A DNA stretch of 42,351 nt. Origin: Pseudolabrys sp. GTDB taxonomy: Bacteria; Pseudomonadota; Alphaproteobacteria; Rhizobiales; Xanthobacteraceae. The position numbers and the translations under genes are program-made. The stretch spans positions 1 through 42,351 of the forward strand of contig JAHBZF010000016.1 of the NCBI GenBank assembly GCA_019635575.1, given 5' to 3'. The notes beneath the pieces are model-generated. The model ran no database searches. It was not told where the DNA came from and saw only the letters and a program-made list of their open reading frames with translations. This document shows, one piece after another, positions 9,464-18,071 of the stretch; the stretch's first letter is position 1; the number at the start of each line of letters is the position of its first letter.

Positions 9464-10249
9464 ATGAACAAGGCAACGATGCGCTTCCCGAAACGGGGCG
9501 ATCTGATCGCGGACTCGATCAAGCAATGGATCGTGCGCGACAAGATGCGCCCCGGCGACCGTCTGCCGTCGGAAAAGCAGCTCACGGAAAAATATCAGGT
9601 CGGCAAGGCGTCGGTGCGCGAGGCGCTGAAATCGCTTGAGGTGCAGGGCCTGATCCGCACCACAACCGGTCCCACCGGCGGCTCGTTCATCGCCGAAGTG
9701 ACCGAGGCGCGCATCCTCAATCACCTGCAGAGCTACTTCTTCTTCAAGGACGTGACCGCGACGCAGGTTTACGAGGTGCGCCGCTCGGTCGAGCCGACGC
9801 TGGCCCGCCACATCGCCGAGATCGCCGACGCGCCGCTGTTGCGCAAGCTCGCCGACAATGTGCAGGCGTCACAGGGCGCGGTCCAGACGCGCGAGGACTG
9901 GCAGCGCCAGCAGCAGATTCATATCGAATTTCACGATCTGCTCGCCGACGGCGCGACCAATCCGATGCTGTGCATCCACTGCAAATTCATCAACCGCACG
10001 ATCCGCCACATCGTCCGCTCGCGCGAAAGCCCGCAGCAGCGCGACATCATCACGGCGAACCGTATCTGGCACGAGAAGATCTACGAGGCGATTGCCAAGC
10101 GCAATCTGAACGCCGCCGAGAGCCTGATGCGCGAGCACATCGTCGAGCTCGACGATGCCTATAAGGTGAGCAAGCCGCAACTGACGAACCATCTGCACCT
10201 CGAGACACAGGATCCGGATCGTCTGAGTGCGCTGCCGGAGTTGCCATGA
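9464..10249 (+). CDS. GntR/FadR-family (FCD) transcriptional regulator
   Basis: A 261-residue regulator from the ATG at 9464; an in-frame TTG at 9437 would add nine unconvincing residues. The N-terminal winged helix is typical GntR: LPSEKQLTEKYQVGKASVRE, then ALKSLEVQGLIRTTTGPTGG with its wing. The C-terminal FCD domain has YEVRRSVEPTLARHIAEIA, HIEFHDLLADGATNPML and WHEKIYEAIAKRNLNAAESL, including the histidines that bind a metal-linked acid ligand in this family. Its stop overlaps the start of the molybdopterin subunit gene (ATGA), so it is part of the catabolic operon it probably controls. Confidence 0.9.
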   Translation: MNKATMRFPKRGDLIADSIKQWIVRDKMRPGDRLPSEKQLTEKYQVGKASVREALKSLEVQGLIRTTTGPTGGSFIAEVTEARILNHLQSYFFFKDVTATQVYEVRRSVEPTLARHIAEIADAPLLRKLADNVQASQGAVQTREDWQRQQQIHIEFHDLLADGATNPMLCIHCKFINRTIRHIVRSRESPQQRDIITANRIWHEKIYEAIAKRNLNAAESLMREHIVELDDAYKVSKPQLTNHLHLETQDPDRLSALPELP

Positions 10250-12573
10250 TCGGACAATCGCGGCAGCGCAAGGAGGACGACCGTCTCCTGCGCGGCAAGG
10301 GAAAGTTCGTCGACGACCATCGCGCGCGCGGCACGCTCTATGCCGTGATCCTGCGCTCGCCGCATCCCGCCGCGCGCATCGTCTCGAATCGTACCGAGAA
10401 GGACGACGCCATCGCCGCCGGCGCGCATTCGGTCTGGCTGTTCGACGACCTGCCGTCGCTGAAGCAATCCATGCCGCTGTTCCTCGAACCGGCCACCAAT
10501 CCCTATTGCGACATGATGCAGCCGCCGCCGCAATACGCGCTGGCGGACCGCGTGGTGCGTTATGTCGGCGAGCCGGTCGCGGTGGTGCTAGCGGATTCGC
10601 CGGAGAAAGCCTGCGACGCCGCGGAAGCCCTCAACATCGAATATGAAGCGATCCCCGCGATCATCGATCCGAACGAGGCTCGCAAGGACCAGCAACTGGT
10701 CCACGATGGCCAGTCCAACACCGTCGCGCATCTCATCGCCAATATCGGCGACGTGGACGCTGCGTTCGCCAAAGCCGACGTGGTGATCGAGGAGACCTAC
10801 GTCTATCCGCGCATCACCTCGGTGCCGATCGAGACCCGCGGCGTCAGCGCTGAATTCGACGCCGCCGGCGAAAAGCTCGTCATCCGCGCCGGCCATCAGC
10901 TCCCCTATTCGCTGCGCGCAGCAGCCGCCCGCTTCACGGGTCTGCGCGAATCCAATGTCACGGTGCTTTGCCCTGATACCGGCGGCGCATTCGGCCCGAA
11001 GTCGAGTGTCTATGCGGAAGATATCCTGATCCCGCTGCTGTCGCGCACCGTCGACCGGCCGGTGAAATGGATTCAGACCCGCTCCGAATTCATGCTGAGT
11101 TCGCAGCACGCCCGCGATCAGGTGCTGCATGTGCGGCTCGCCGCCAAATCCGATGGCACCCTGCTCGGCTGCGACGTCAAGATCATGAAAGACACCGGCG
11201 CCTATCTGTGCTGGGCGGTGATCGAGCCGAGCAACACCATCAATCACCTGCCGTCACAATACCGGCTCGGCGCATTCCGTGCCGAAGCGCATTCGGTCCT
11301 CACCAACAAGGTGCCGTCGGCGCCGTATCGCGGCACTGGACGGCCGGAGGCCACCTGGGCGATCGAGCGCAGCCTCGACCTGCTCGCCTACAAGCTCGGC
11401 CTCGATCCGATCGACGTGCGCCGCCGCAATCTGGTGACCGCTAGAGAAATGCCGTTCAAGCCCGGCAACGTCTATCGCGATGGCGTCGAAGTGACTTACG
11501 ACACCGGCGATTTTCCGAAAGTGTTCGAGGAGACACTTGCCGCCATCGATCCCGATATCTGGAAAGCCCGCCAGCGCGAGACGCCGAAAGGGGCGCGCAC
11601 GCGCGTCGGCATCGGCGTCGCCAACTATGTCGAGGCCAGCGGCATCGGCTGGCCATGCGAAGGCGCGACAGTGCGGATCGAGGAGACCGGCCAGGTCGAA
11701 GTGCTGATCGGCGTCTCGCAGTCCGGCCAGGGCCACGAGACGGTATTCGCACAGATCTGCGCCGAATATCTCGGCGTGCCGTATGAGACCGTGCATGTGC
11801 GCGGCGGAGATTCCAATCTCCTGCCCTATGGCTTCGGCACCGGCGGCAGCCGTGTCACGGTCAACACCGGCAACGCAGTGGCGCTCGCCGCCGAAGATGT
11901 GAAGCGCCGCATCAAGCTCGTCGCCGCGAGCCTGCTGGCATGCGATGCCGACGACGTTCGCGTCGAGAATGGTCGCGTCTTCGCCGCCGGCATGCCGGAC
12001 GCCATGCTGCCGTGGTCGCGGCTGGTGCCGACCGCCGCGTTCTCGCGCATCTTGGCCGACGAAAAGACGCCGGGCTTGTGCTCGACGCAATATTACTATC
12101 CGCCGACCGTCACCTGGGCGAGCGGCACCCATGCCGCCGCAGTCGAAGTCGATCTCGACACCGGCATCTGGAAGATCCTGAAATACGCCATCGGCCATGA
12201 CTGCGGCCGGCAGATCAATCCGATGCTGGTCGACGGTCAGGTGATGGGCTCGATGGTGCAGGGCCTCGGCATCGCCATGGGCGAGGAGATCGTCTACTCG
12301 CCCGAGGGTCAGGTCCTGACCGGCACACTGATGGACTACGTCATGCCGCGTGCCGAGGACATTCCTGAGATCGTCATGAAGCATTTCGAGTTTCCGGCCA
12401 CTGGAAACCCGCTCGGCGTGCGCGGCGTCGGCGAAGGAAATGTCGGCCCGGTCGCGGCCGCCATCGCGGGTGCGATCACCGATGCGCTCGACGGCAAGAT
12501 CGTCATCCGCAAGCCGATGATGCCGCCGATGACGATCTTCAACCTGATCCACGAAAGCAAATCAGTCCAATGA
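10246..12573 (+). CDS. Molybdenum hydroxylase, large molybdopterin-binding subunit (CoxL-like)
   Basis: A 775-residue catalytic subunit of the xanthine dehydrogenase/CO dehydrogenase family. It opens with RQRKEDDRLLRGKGKFVDD, has the molybdopterin loops TGGAFGPKS and GVSQSGQGHETVFAQ, the active-site stretch SAPYRGTGRPEA (about 359-370), and the catalytic glutamate E730 in GVGEG. The CO-dehydrogenase signature CSFR is absent, so it is not form I CO dehydrogenase. Such enzymes hydroxylate electron-poor ring carbons with water as oxygen donor. Its small and medium subunits are most likely those at 2149 and 1326. The gene overlaps the GntR stop upstream and the hydrolase start downstream. Confidence 0.94.
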   Translation: MIGQSRQRKEDDRLLRGKGKFVDDHRARGTLYAVILRSPHPAARIVSNRTEKDDAIAAGAHSVWLFDDLPSLKQSMPLFLEPATNPYCDMMQPPPQYALADRVVRYVGEPVAVVLADSPEKACDAAEALNIEYEAIPAIIDPNEARKDQQLVHDGQSNTVAHLIANIGDVDAAFAKADVVIEETYVYPRITSVPIETRGVSAEFDAAGEKLVIRAGHQLPYSLRAAAARFTGLRESNVTVLCPDTGGAFGPKSSVYAEDILIPLLSRTVDRPVKWIQTRSEFMLSSQHARDQVLHVRLAAKSDGTLLGCDVKIMKDTGAYLCWAVIEPSNTINHLPSQYRLGAFRAEAHSVLTNKVPSAPYRGTGRPEATWAIERSLDLLAYKLGLDPIDVRRRNLVTAREMPFKPGNVYRDGVEVTYDTGDFPKVFEETLAAIDPDIWKARQRETPKGARTRVGIGVANYVEASGIGWPCEGATVRIEETGQVEVLIGVSQSGQGHETVFAQICAEYLGVPYETVHVRGGDSNLLPYGFGTGGSRVTVNTGNAVALAAEDVKRRIKLVAASLLACDADDVRVENGRVFAAGMPDAMLPWSRLVPTAAFSRILADEKTPGLCSTQYYYPPTVTWASGTHAAAVEVDLDTGIWKILKYAIGHDCGRQINPMLVDGQVMGSMVQGLGIAMGEEIVYSPEGQVLTGTLMDYVMPRAEDIPEIVMKHFEFPATGNPLGVRGVGEGNVGPVAAAIAGAITDALDGKIVIRKPMMPPMTIFNLIHESKSVQ

Positions 12574-13628
12574 ACGCCGACGTCGTCAGCGCCGTCGACG
12601 CTAATGCAATGCGCATGGTGTCCGACGGCATCCCCTATCGCGATCTTGATTTTCTCAAGCGCGACATTGCCGACATCGACCAGTGGTGCGCGCGCTGGGT
12701 CGCACTGTCGCAGGTCTATGAAGCGGAAGCCGGGCGCGCCGAAGCCAACGGCGGCACGCTCACCGCCGGCGAACAGCTCTGGCGCGCCGCGCTGTGCTGT
12801 CATTTCGGCCAGGGCATCCTGATGAACGTCACGCCGGCGGAGAAGGCCGCAGCCGATGTGCGCAAGCAGCAGTTATTCCGCCGCGCGGCGACGCTGCTGC
12901 AGCCGGCGCTGGAGCGCATCACGATCCCGTTCGAGGGCAAAAGCCTGCCCGGCTATCTGCGCCTCGCGCCGGGCAGCAAACCCGGCCCGTGCGTGGTGGT
13001 GTTCGGCGGCCTCGACACTACGAAGGAAGATGCGCTGGAGCTGACCAACTATTTCGTCGCCCGCGGCGTCTCCACGCTGACGTTTGACGGACCGGGTCAG
13101 GGTGAGATGTTCGCGACGCAGAAGATGCGGCTCGACTATGAAGCCGCCGTGTCGGCGGTGATCGACTACGCCTGCATGCGGCCGGAGATCGACCACAACC
13201 GCATCGGCGTGATCGGCCGCAGCACCGGCGGCCACTGGTCGGTCAAGACCGCCGCCACCGATCCGCGCGTCAAGGTCGCCATCGCCTGGGGGCTGATCTT
13301 CCATCTGCGCGATTTCGACAATCTGTCGCCGTCGCTACACAAGCGCTTCATGCGCGCCGCCAGCATCGACACCATGGATGAGGCGCGCACCTTCTTCCAC
13401 GGCTACGACCTCACCGGCTACGCGGAGAAAATCCGCTGTCCGCTAATGGTGGTGCAAGGCGGCAGGGATCCGATCGCGCCGCCGGAGTCGCTCGCGCTGC
13501 TGCAGCGCGCGATGCCGCAGGCGCCCGAGATCATCTGCTACGAGCAGAGCGGCCATTGCGCCCACGACCTCGCGCATCTGTTCAAGCCGGTGATGGCGGA
13601 CTTCGCCGCGCGTCATTTGCGCGCCTGA
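12570..13628 (+). CDS. Alpha/beta hydrolase resembling 2,6-dihydroxypseudooxynicotine hydrolase
   Basis: A 352-residue hydrolase with an N-terminal helical part (1-115) and an alpha/beta core. Visible features are GGLDTTKED, FDGPGQGEMF (172-181), nucleophile S218 in GRSTGG, acid D300 in GGRDPIAPP and H329 in SGHCAHDL. These features and their spacing recall the C-C hydrolase of nicotine degradation in Arthrobacter (from memory) and, less closely, FrsA esterases. That enzyme cleaves the acyl side chain from a dihydroxypyridine ring made by a molybdenum hydroxylase. Here too the gene is fused by an ATGA overlap to a molybdenum hydroxylase gene. The actual substrate is unknown. Confidence 0.83.
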   Translation: MNADVVSAVDANAMRMVSDGIPYRDLDFLKRDIADIDQWCARWVALSQVYEAEAGRAEANGGTLTAGEQLWRAALCCHFGQGILMNVTPAEKAAADVRKQQLFRRAATLLQPALERITIPFEGKSLPGYLRLAPGSKPGPCVVVFGGLDTTKEDALELTNYFVARGVSTLTFDGPGQGEMFATQKMRLDYEAAVSAVIDYACMRPEIDHNRIGVIGRSTGGHWSVKTAATDPRVKVAIAWGLIFHLRDFDNLSPSLHKRFMRAASIDTMDEARTFFHGYDLTGYAEKIRCPLMVVQGGRDPIAPPESLALLQRAMPQAPEIICYEQSGHCAHDLAHLFKPVMADFAARHLRA

Positions 13629-13666
13629 TCGCATCTTCCTTTCATCCCCAACGAGTATGAGACGCC

Positions 13667-14335
13667 ATGAGTGAGTGGATCGACCTGACCGCATCCGACG
13701 GTCATCGTGTCAGCGCCTATGTCGCACGCCCTACGGCCAAGCCCGCCGGTGCTGTGGTGATCGCGCAGGAAGTGTTCGGCGTGAACAGCCATATCCAGGA
13801 CGTCGTCAACGGCTATGCCCGCGACGGCTTTCTCGCGATCGCGCCGTCATTCTTCGACCGCATCGAGCGTGGCATCGCGCTCGGCTACGAGCGGCCGGAC
13901 GTGGAGCGCGGGCTCGCGCTAACGAAACAGCTCGATGTCGCGCAGACGGTGATGGACGCGCAGGCGGCCATCGATCACGCCCGCAAGACCGGCCCTACCG
14001 GCATGGTCGGCTATTGCTGGGGCGGCACAACGAGCTGGACCTGCGCGGCGCAGGCGAATGGCCTCGCCGCCGCTGTCTGCTACTATGGCGGCGGCATCAT
14101 CGCCAACGGCGCGTTGACACCGCGTTGCCCGGTGATGATCTATTGGGCCGAGCTGGACACTATCATCCCGATCGATAAAGCGCGTGACTTCATCGCCAGC
14201 CACCCGAAGATCGAGCATCACACCTACCCGGCCGATCACGGCTTCAACTGCAATCTGCGCGGTTCGTATCACGAGCCATCGGCGGCACTGGCGAAGACGC
14301 GGACACTGGCATTTTTGCGAAAGCATCTCGGCTGA
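13667..14335 (+). CDS. Dienelactone hydrolase family protein
   Basis: A 222-residue protein with the dienelactone-hydrolase triad: nucleophile C117 in GYCWGG, acid D164 in AELDTIIP and H191 in ADHGFNC. The helper glutamate E36 is in AQEVFGVN. Length is close to the classical enzyme (236). Dienelactone hydrolases open enol-lactones made during ring-fission pathways to maleylacetate-type products. It is the last gene of the rightward unit and is followed by a strong terminator. The true lactone or ester substrate here is not known. Confidence 0.9.
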   Translation: MSEWIDLTASDGHRVSAYVARPTAKPAGAVVIAQEVFGVNSHIQDVVNGYARDGFLAIAPSFFDRIERGIALGYERPDVERGLALTKQLDVAQTVMDAQAAIDHARKTGPTGMVGYCWGGTTSWTCAAQANGLAAAVCYYGGGIIANGALTPRCPVMIYWAELDTIIPIDKARDFIASHPKIEHHTYPADHGFNCNLRGSYHEPSAALAKTRTLAFLRKHLG

Positions 14336-14358
14336 CCGCGCGAGAAGCCGCACTCAAC

Positions 14359-14389
14359 AAAAAGGCCGCCGGAAATCGGCGGCCTTTTT
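14359..14389. terminator. Bidirectional intrinsic terminator
   Basis: A perfect 13-bp stem (AAAAAGGCCGCCG / CGGCGGCCTTTTT) with a 5-base loop GAAAT. It lies 24 bases past the dienelactone hydrolase stop and 22 bases from the stop of the convergent dioxygenase gene. The G/C-rich core flanked by A and T runs makes it work on both strands. Confidence 0.93.
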
Positions 14390-14411
14390 ATGGAAATGAT
14401 CTTTGCTCGGA

Positions 14412-15500
14412 TCAGGCCGATTGCTGATTCCGGACGATGCCGATCCGCCGCGCCGCGCCGGCGACCAGCAGCGGATGCACCTTCAGCGTGTCGCGCAGCA
14501 GTTCCTGATCGAGCGCCACCAGCGCCAGCCGCTCGTTGTCGTTCAGCTCGAAATCCCGGCTGAAGGCCGCCGCATCCTTGATGAACTTCCGACAGGCGTC
14601 AGCATCCGTGCGCAATGTATGTAGCGCGCGCGACAGTTCGACCCGCTCCACCGGCGTCGCGTCGTACCATGGACGGTTTTCCGTCGCCGCCTGCTCCTTC
14701 GTCCAGCCGAACACCGCATAGGTGTGGTGCCAGTTCTCCTCATAGATCGCCTGATCCGGGCGACGCTCGCCGAGCGCGCCGGCGAGCATCAGCCAGGCGC
14801 GTGCCTCGACATTGCCGGTGCGGTCCAGCGCCTCGGCATCCGAGCCGAGCAACATGCGGAAATTGCCCGCCTCGATCGCCTTATAGGCGACCCGGTCGAA
14901 GGCGAGGTCGGGACCCGGATTGGCATAACGTGCCGTGCCGGGATAATGCGACAGGCCACCACTGGCGATCAGCACTGCGCGCCGTCCCATGCGCGTCACC
15001 GCGCGATGCAGCGCCTTGCCGAACGCGAAGCAGCGCTCCGGCGACGGCTGCGGCGGCACATAGGCATTCACGAACAGCGGCAGCACCGGGAAGCTCTGCT
15101 CCCAGCCCATGAACGCCCATGGAATGGTGAACGAGGTGCCAAGCTCCGCATCGAGCGTGAACGCCGGATCGAAATTCTCGTCCTGCAGCGCGCGCACCAG
15201 ATCGTAACCGCTGCTGCCGTCCACCGACCACCAGCCCTTGTGGCCGTCATGCCCCATGGCGCGGGCGCCGCAATGGACCATGAAGGCCGGCACGGCATCG
15301 AGGATGAACTGGTCGCCGTGCTCGTTGGAGATCAGCAGCACGAGATCGGGCTTGAGCGCGCGCAGACCTTCGCCGATCCTGCCCATGGCGGCGCGCACGC
15401 GCGCGACCTGCTCCGCATCTTCGCTCTTCGGCACGCTGAGAAGCTGCGGCGCATGCGGCACCGCCGCGCCACCGACGATACCGAACTGGCTTGCTGTCAT
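14412..15500 (-). CDS. Class III extradiol dioxygenase, LigB-LigA-like fusion
   Basis: A 362-residue protein with a LigB-type catalytic domain (about 1-275) and a C-terminal LigA-like helical domain (about 285-350, with FELNDNERLALVALDQELL). Expected iron ligands are H16 (AVPHAP), H61 (NEHGDQF) and E232 (GNVEARAW), and the catalytic base is H185 (GGLSHYPG). Protocatechuate 4,5-dioxygenase has these domains on two chains; gallate dioxygenases and some hydroxypyridone dioxygenases carry them on one. It should open a dihydroxylated ring next to the hydroxyls. The start at 15500 follows AGGAGATGA. It is divergent from a LysR gene. Confidence 0.9.
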   Translation of the reverse strand: MTASQFGIVGGAAVPHAPQLLSVPKSEDAEQVARVRAAMGRIGEGLRALKPDLVLLISNEHGDQFILDAVPAFMVHCGARAMGHDGHKGWWSVDGSSGYDLVRALQDENFDPAFTLDAELGTSFTIPWAFMGWEQSFPVLPLFVNAYVPPQPSPERCFAFGKALHRAVTRMGRRAVLIASGGLSHYPGTARYANPGPDLAFDRVAYKAIEAGNFRMLLGSDAEALDRTGNVEARAWLMLAGALGERRPDQAIYEENWHHTYAVFGWTKEQAATENRPWYDATPVERVELSRALHTLRTDADACRKFIKDAAAFSRDFELNDNERLALVALDQELLRDTLKVHPLLVAGAARRIGIVRNQQSA

Positions 15501-15595
15501 GGTTCATCTCCTGGCGAAATACCCGGCCGGCGATGTTCGGCCATAGCCAGGGTCAGCACCAAGATAGGCAAATGCACGGGCCCATGCTATTTGAT

Positions 15596-15610
15596 ATTGT
15601 AAATGTCAAT
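15596..15610. promoter_or_regulatory. LysR-type operator ATTG-N7-CAAT (T-N11-A)
   Basis: The 142-bp gap between the divergent dioxygenase and LysR genes contains ATTG-N7-CAAT, a dyad that satisfies the T-N11-A consensus of LysR regulators. A second half-symmetric element, CAAT-T-ATTG, overlaps its right side (15607-15615). The site sits about 33 bases before the LysR start, as expected for autoregulation plus activation of the divergent target. Confidence 0.6.
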
Positions 15611-15642
15611 TATTGTCATTGGCGAATAACGCTGGACCAACC

Positions 15643-16575
15643 ATGCGGCTAGACACGCATCTGCTCGCCTGCCTCAACGCGCTGATCACCGAGGCACATG
15701 TCAGCCGCGCCGCGAGCCGGATGAACATCAGCCAGCCGAGCATGAGCATCGCCCTCGGCCGCTTGCGGCAGATTTTCAACGACCCGCTGCTGGTCAAGAC
15801 CCGGCATGGCATGACACCGACGCCGCGCGCGCTGGAGATCGTCGAGCACGTACGCACCGCGCTGACCGAGATCGAGGGCGCGCTGGTCCACACTACGGCG
15901 GCCGGGCCGCATCGCGCCCCGCGCGATTTCCGTATCGTCATCCTCAATTCGCTGGCGCATTTCGTCATCCCGCCGCTGGTGCGGCGGCTGCGCACCGAGG
16001 CGCCGGACACGCGGCTGATCCTGATTCCCTCCGACGTGCGGCGCACGACTGCGCTGCTGGAAGACAATGAGTGCGATCTGGTGGTCGGCTATCCGCCGGG
16101 CCTGTCCGCCGGCCTGCATTCGCGCCCGTTGCTCAAATCGAAGTTGAGCGTCATCGCCGGTGCGCAACATCCCGACATCCACGATCGCCTGTCGCTCTCG
16201 CAATACGGCAACGCTACGCATGTGGTGCTCGGCTCCGGACCGGCACCGGTGTCGACCATCGAGAACACCATCGACCAGACCATGCGCGCGCGGCGCATGA
16301 GCCGACGGATCGGGATGCGCGTCCCCGACTTGATGTTGTCCGGACCGATCGTCGCTGCCACTGACATGATCGCCACCGTGCCCGACCGGCTGGCCCGGTA
16401 TTTCGCCACGTCGCTCGCGATCCGCGTTTATAAATTGCCGATCCCGCTCGACGATCCGACCATTCTGATGATCTGGAGCGAGCGGACACACCGCGATCCG
16501 GCGCATCGCTGGATCCGACAACTGGTGCGCGAATCTGCGCTGCAAGCAACGCCGCCAGCCGGATCCAGCGCTTGA
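15643..16575 (+). CDS. LysR-family transcriptional regulator
   Basis: A 310-residue LysR protein starting at the ATG at 15643; the in-frame TTG at 15613 would add ten residues. The helix-turn-helix is LNALITEAHVSRAASRMNIS then QPSMSIALGRLRQIFNDPLLV. The effector domain begins near residue 85 (PRDFRIVILNSLAHFVIPPL). It most likely activates the divergent LigB-LigA dioxygenase gene, and possibly the esterase that follows. NodD/NahR-like regulators of aromatic catabolism share this N-terminal pattern. Confidence 0.92.
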   Translation: MRLDTHLLACLNALITEAHVSRAASRMNISQPSMSIALGRLRQIFNDPLLVKTRHGMTPTPRALEIVEHVRTALTEIEGALVHTTAAGPHRAPRDFRIVILNSLAHFVIPPLVRRLRTEAPDTRLILIPSDVRRTTALLEDNECDLVVGYPPGLSAGLHSRPLLKSKLSVIAGAQHPDIHDRLSLSQYGNATHVVLGSGPAPVSTIENTIDQTMRARRMSRRIGMRVPDLMLSGPIVAATDMIATVPDRLARYFATSLAIRVYKLPIPLDDPTILMIWSERTHRDPAHRWIRQLVRESALQATPPAGSSA

Positions 16576-16632
16576 CCGCCCGCACCGGACCGGCGTAGCG
16601 ACAACGACACCCCGCCAGACGATGAGGATACG

Positions 16633-17556
16633 ATGAGCGCCGCCCCGTCACCGATGCCGGAGATCCCGCCCGCGCTGCGCAAGCTGATGGCGGAGGTCGG
16701 GCCGCGTTGGGGGCAGGATGTGCGCAGCCACATCAAGCTGATGATCGAGGAATTCAGCAAGGTGCTGGCCGATGCGCCGCGCGACGGCGTCACGGTAACG
16801 CGCAACGTGCGCTATGGCACACATGAGCGCCATGAACTCGACATCTTCACCCCGGCCGGCGATGCAACGAAACGCGCCGCGGTGCTGTTCGTGCATGGCG
16901 GCGCGTTCCTCGACGGCAATCGCAACCGGACCGAGCAGATCTATTCCAACGTTCTTTATTATTTCGCCCGGCACGGCATCGTCGGCGTCAATATCAGCTA
17001 TCGCCTCGCCGGCGACGCTACTTATCCGGGCGCGACCGTCGATATCGGCAATGCCGTGCGTTATGTGCGCGACCACGCCGACGAACTCGGCATCGACCGC
17101 GACCGCATCTTCCTGATGGGTCATTCGGCGGGCTGCGCGCACGCCGGCAGTTATGTTTACGACAAGCGGCTGCAACCGGCGGACGGCCACGGACTGCGCG
17201 GCTTTATCGTTGTTAGCGGCCGCGTGCGCGCCGACGTGTTCCCTGACAATCCGAACGCGAAGCGGGTCGAGACCTATTATGAAACCGCCGACCCGGCGGC
17301 TCTCGATGCGCTGTCACCGGTGTCGCATGTGGATGCCGACAGCGTCGCAACGTTCGTTGCCTGGGGCGAGTACGAAAATCCCCTGCTCGACATTCACTGC
17401 GCAGAGCTGGTGTTCCGGCTCGGCCAGGCCAAGCGGCGCACGCCGCCGATGATGTGGCTCAAGGGGCACAACCACACCTCCACCATCGGCCATTTCAACA
17501 CGGCCGACGATGCGCTCGGCCGCGCGATCCTGGCTTTCATCGACGACCCGCGCTGA
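16633..17556 (+). CDS. Alpha/beta hydrolase of the HGG esterase/kynurenine-formamidase-like group
   Basis: A 307-residue esterase. The oxyanion motif HGG is at 88-90 (FVHGGAFLDG), the nucleophile is S165 in GHSAGC, and the C-terminal histidine lies in KGHNHTSTIGHFN. The N-terminal 50 residues are helical and have no signal peptide, so it is cytoplasmic. This group includes carboxylesterases and arylformamidases such as kynurenine formamidase. It follows the LysR gene by 57 bases and has GAGGA before its ATG. It could hydrolyse an ester or formamide entering or leaving the ring-cleavage route; the substrate cannot be read from the sequence. Confidence 0.83.
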   Translation: MSAAPSPMPEIPPALRKLMAEVGPRWGQDVRSHIKLMIEEFSKVLADAPRDGVTVTRNVRYGTHERHELDIFTPAGDATKRAAVLFVHGGAFLDGNRNRTEQIYSNVLYYFARHGIVGVNISYRLAGDATYPGATVDIGNAVRYVRDHADELGIDRDRIFLMGHSAGCAHAGSYVYDKRLQPADGHGLRGFIVVSGRVRADVFPDNPNAKRVETYYETADPAALDALSPVSHVDADSVATFVAWGEYENPLLDIHCAELVFRLGQAKRRTPPMMWLKGHNHTSTIGHFNTADDALGRAILAFIDDPR

Positions 17557-17558
17557 CG

Positions 17559-17972
17559 CTATTTCAACTTGTCGAGCCCGAGTGTGCCGACCGTCTTCTC
17601 GGTGTGATAGACCGGTTTCTCGTAATAGTGCGGCCCGTCATACATCTCGATCAGCAGGCTGCGCTTGCGCGCCAGCGTCGGACCGTGCGGATGATCCTTC
17701 GGGTTCATGTAGAAACTGCCCGGCCGCAGCACGAGATTGGAATCCGTATACTCGTACTCGCCCTCGATGCAGTACATGAACTGGTTTGAGGCGTGGGTGT
17801 GTTTGACCGGCACACGCGCGCCCTCGGCAAAGTCCAGCAGCGCGACGCTGCCGCCGGTGTCCGGATTCTGCCACAGGAAGTATTGCCGGAAGCCGTAATC
17901 CGGAAAGTCGATCCATTTCTCCGGATCGAGCTTGTCGAGATCGAGATCGACCAGCAGTTCTTTCGTGATCAT
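17559..17972 (-). CDS. Single-domain cupin protein
   Basis: A 137-residue cupin. The first cupin motif is in ARVPVKHTHASNQFMYCIEG (His-x-His plus Gln and Glu), and the second in LVLRPGSFYMNPKDHPHGP, giving a plausible metal site. Small cupins of this kind act as dioxygenases, isomerases or sensors; the function here is unknown. Its stop lies only two bases from the stop of the convergent esterase gene. It is probably the last gene of the leftward unit that starts near 22988, though a 99-bp gap precedes it. Confidence 0.8.
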   Translation of the reverse strand: MITKELLVDLDLDKLDPEKWIDFPDYGFRQYFLWQNPDTGGSVALLDFAEGARVPVKHTHASNQFMYCIEGEYEYTDSNLVLRPGSFYMNPKDHPHGPTLARKRSLLIEMYDGPHYYEKPVYHTEKTVGTLGLDKLK

Positions 17973-18071
17973 GGCGGCACCTGTCGAAACCCGAGTGGGT
18001 ATCAGTAAAGTGCGGCCTCGCTCCGTGGCAAGAGCCTTTTACTTTGGCGACCGATCACCGTCCGTCACAGG

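Noticed and set aside
11254..12552. 432-codon open frame antisense to the molybdopterin subunit gene
   Set aside because: The sense strand encodes all expected motifs including the catalytic glutamate; the antisense product resembles nothing.
10246..12573. Carbon monoxide dehydrogenase (form I CoxL)
   Set aside because: The CSFR active-site signature is absent; the corresponding region reads APYRGTGRPE, typical of other molybdenum hydroxylases.
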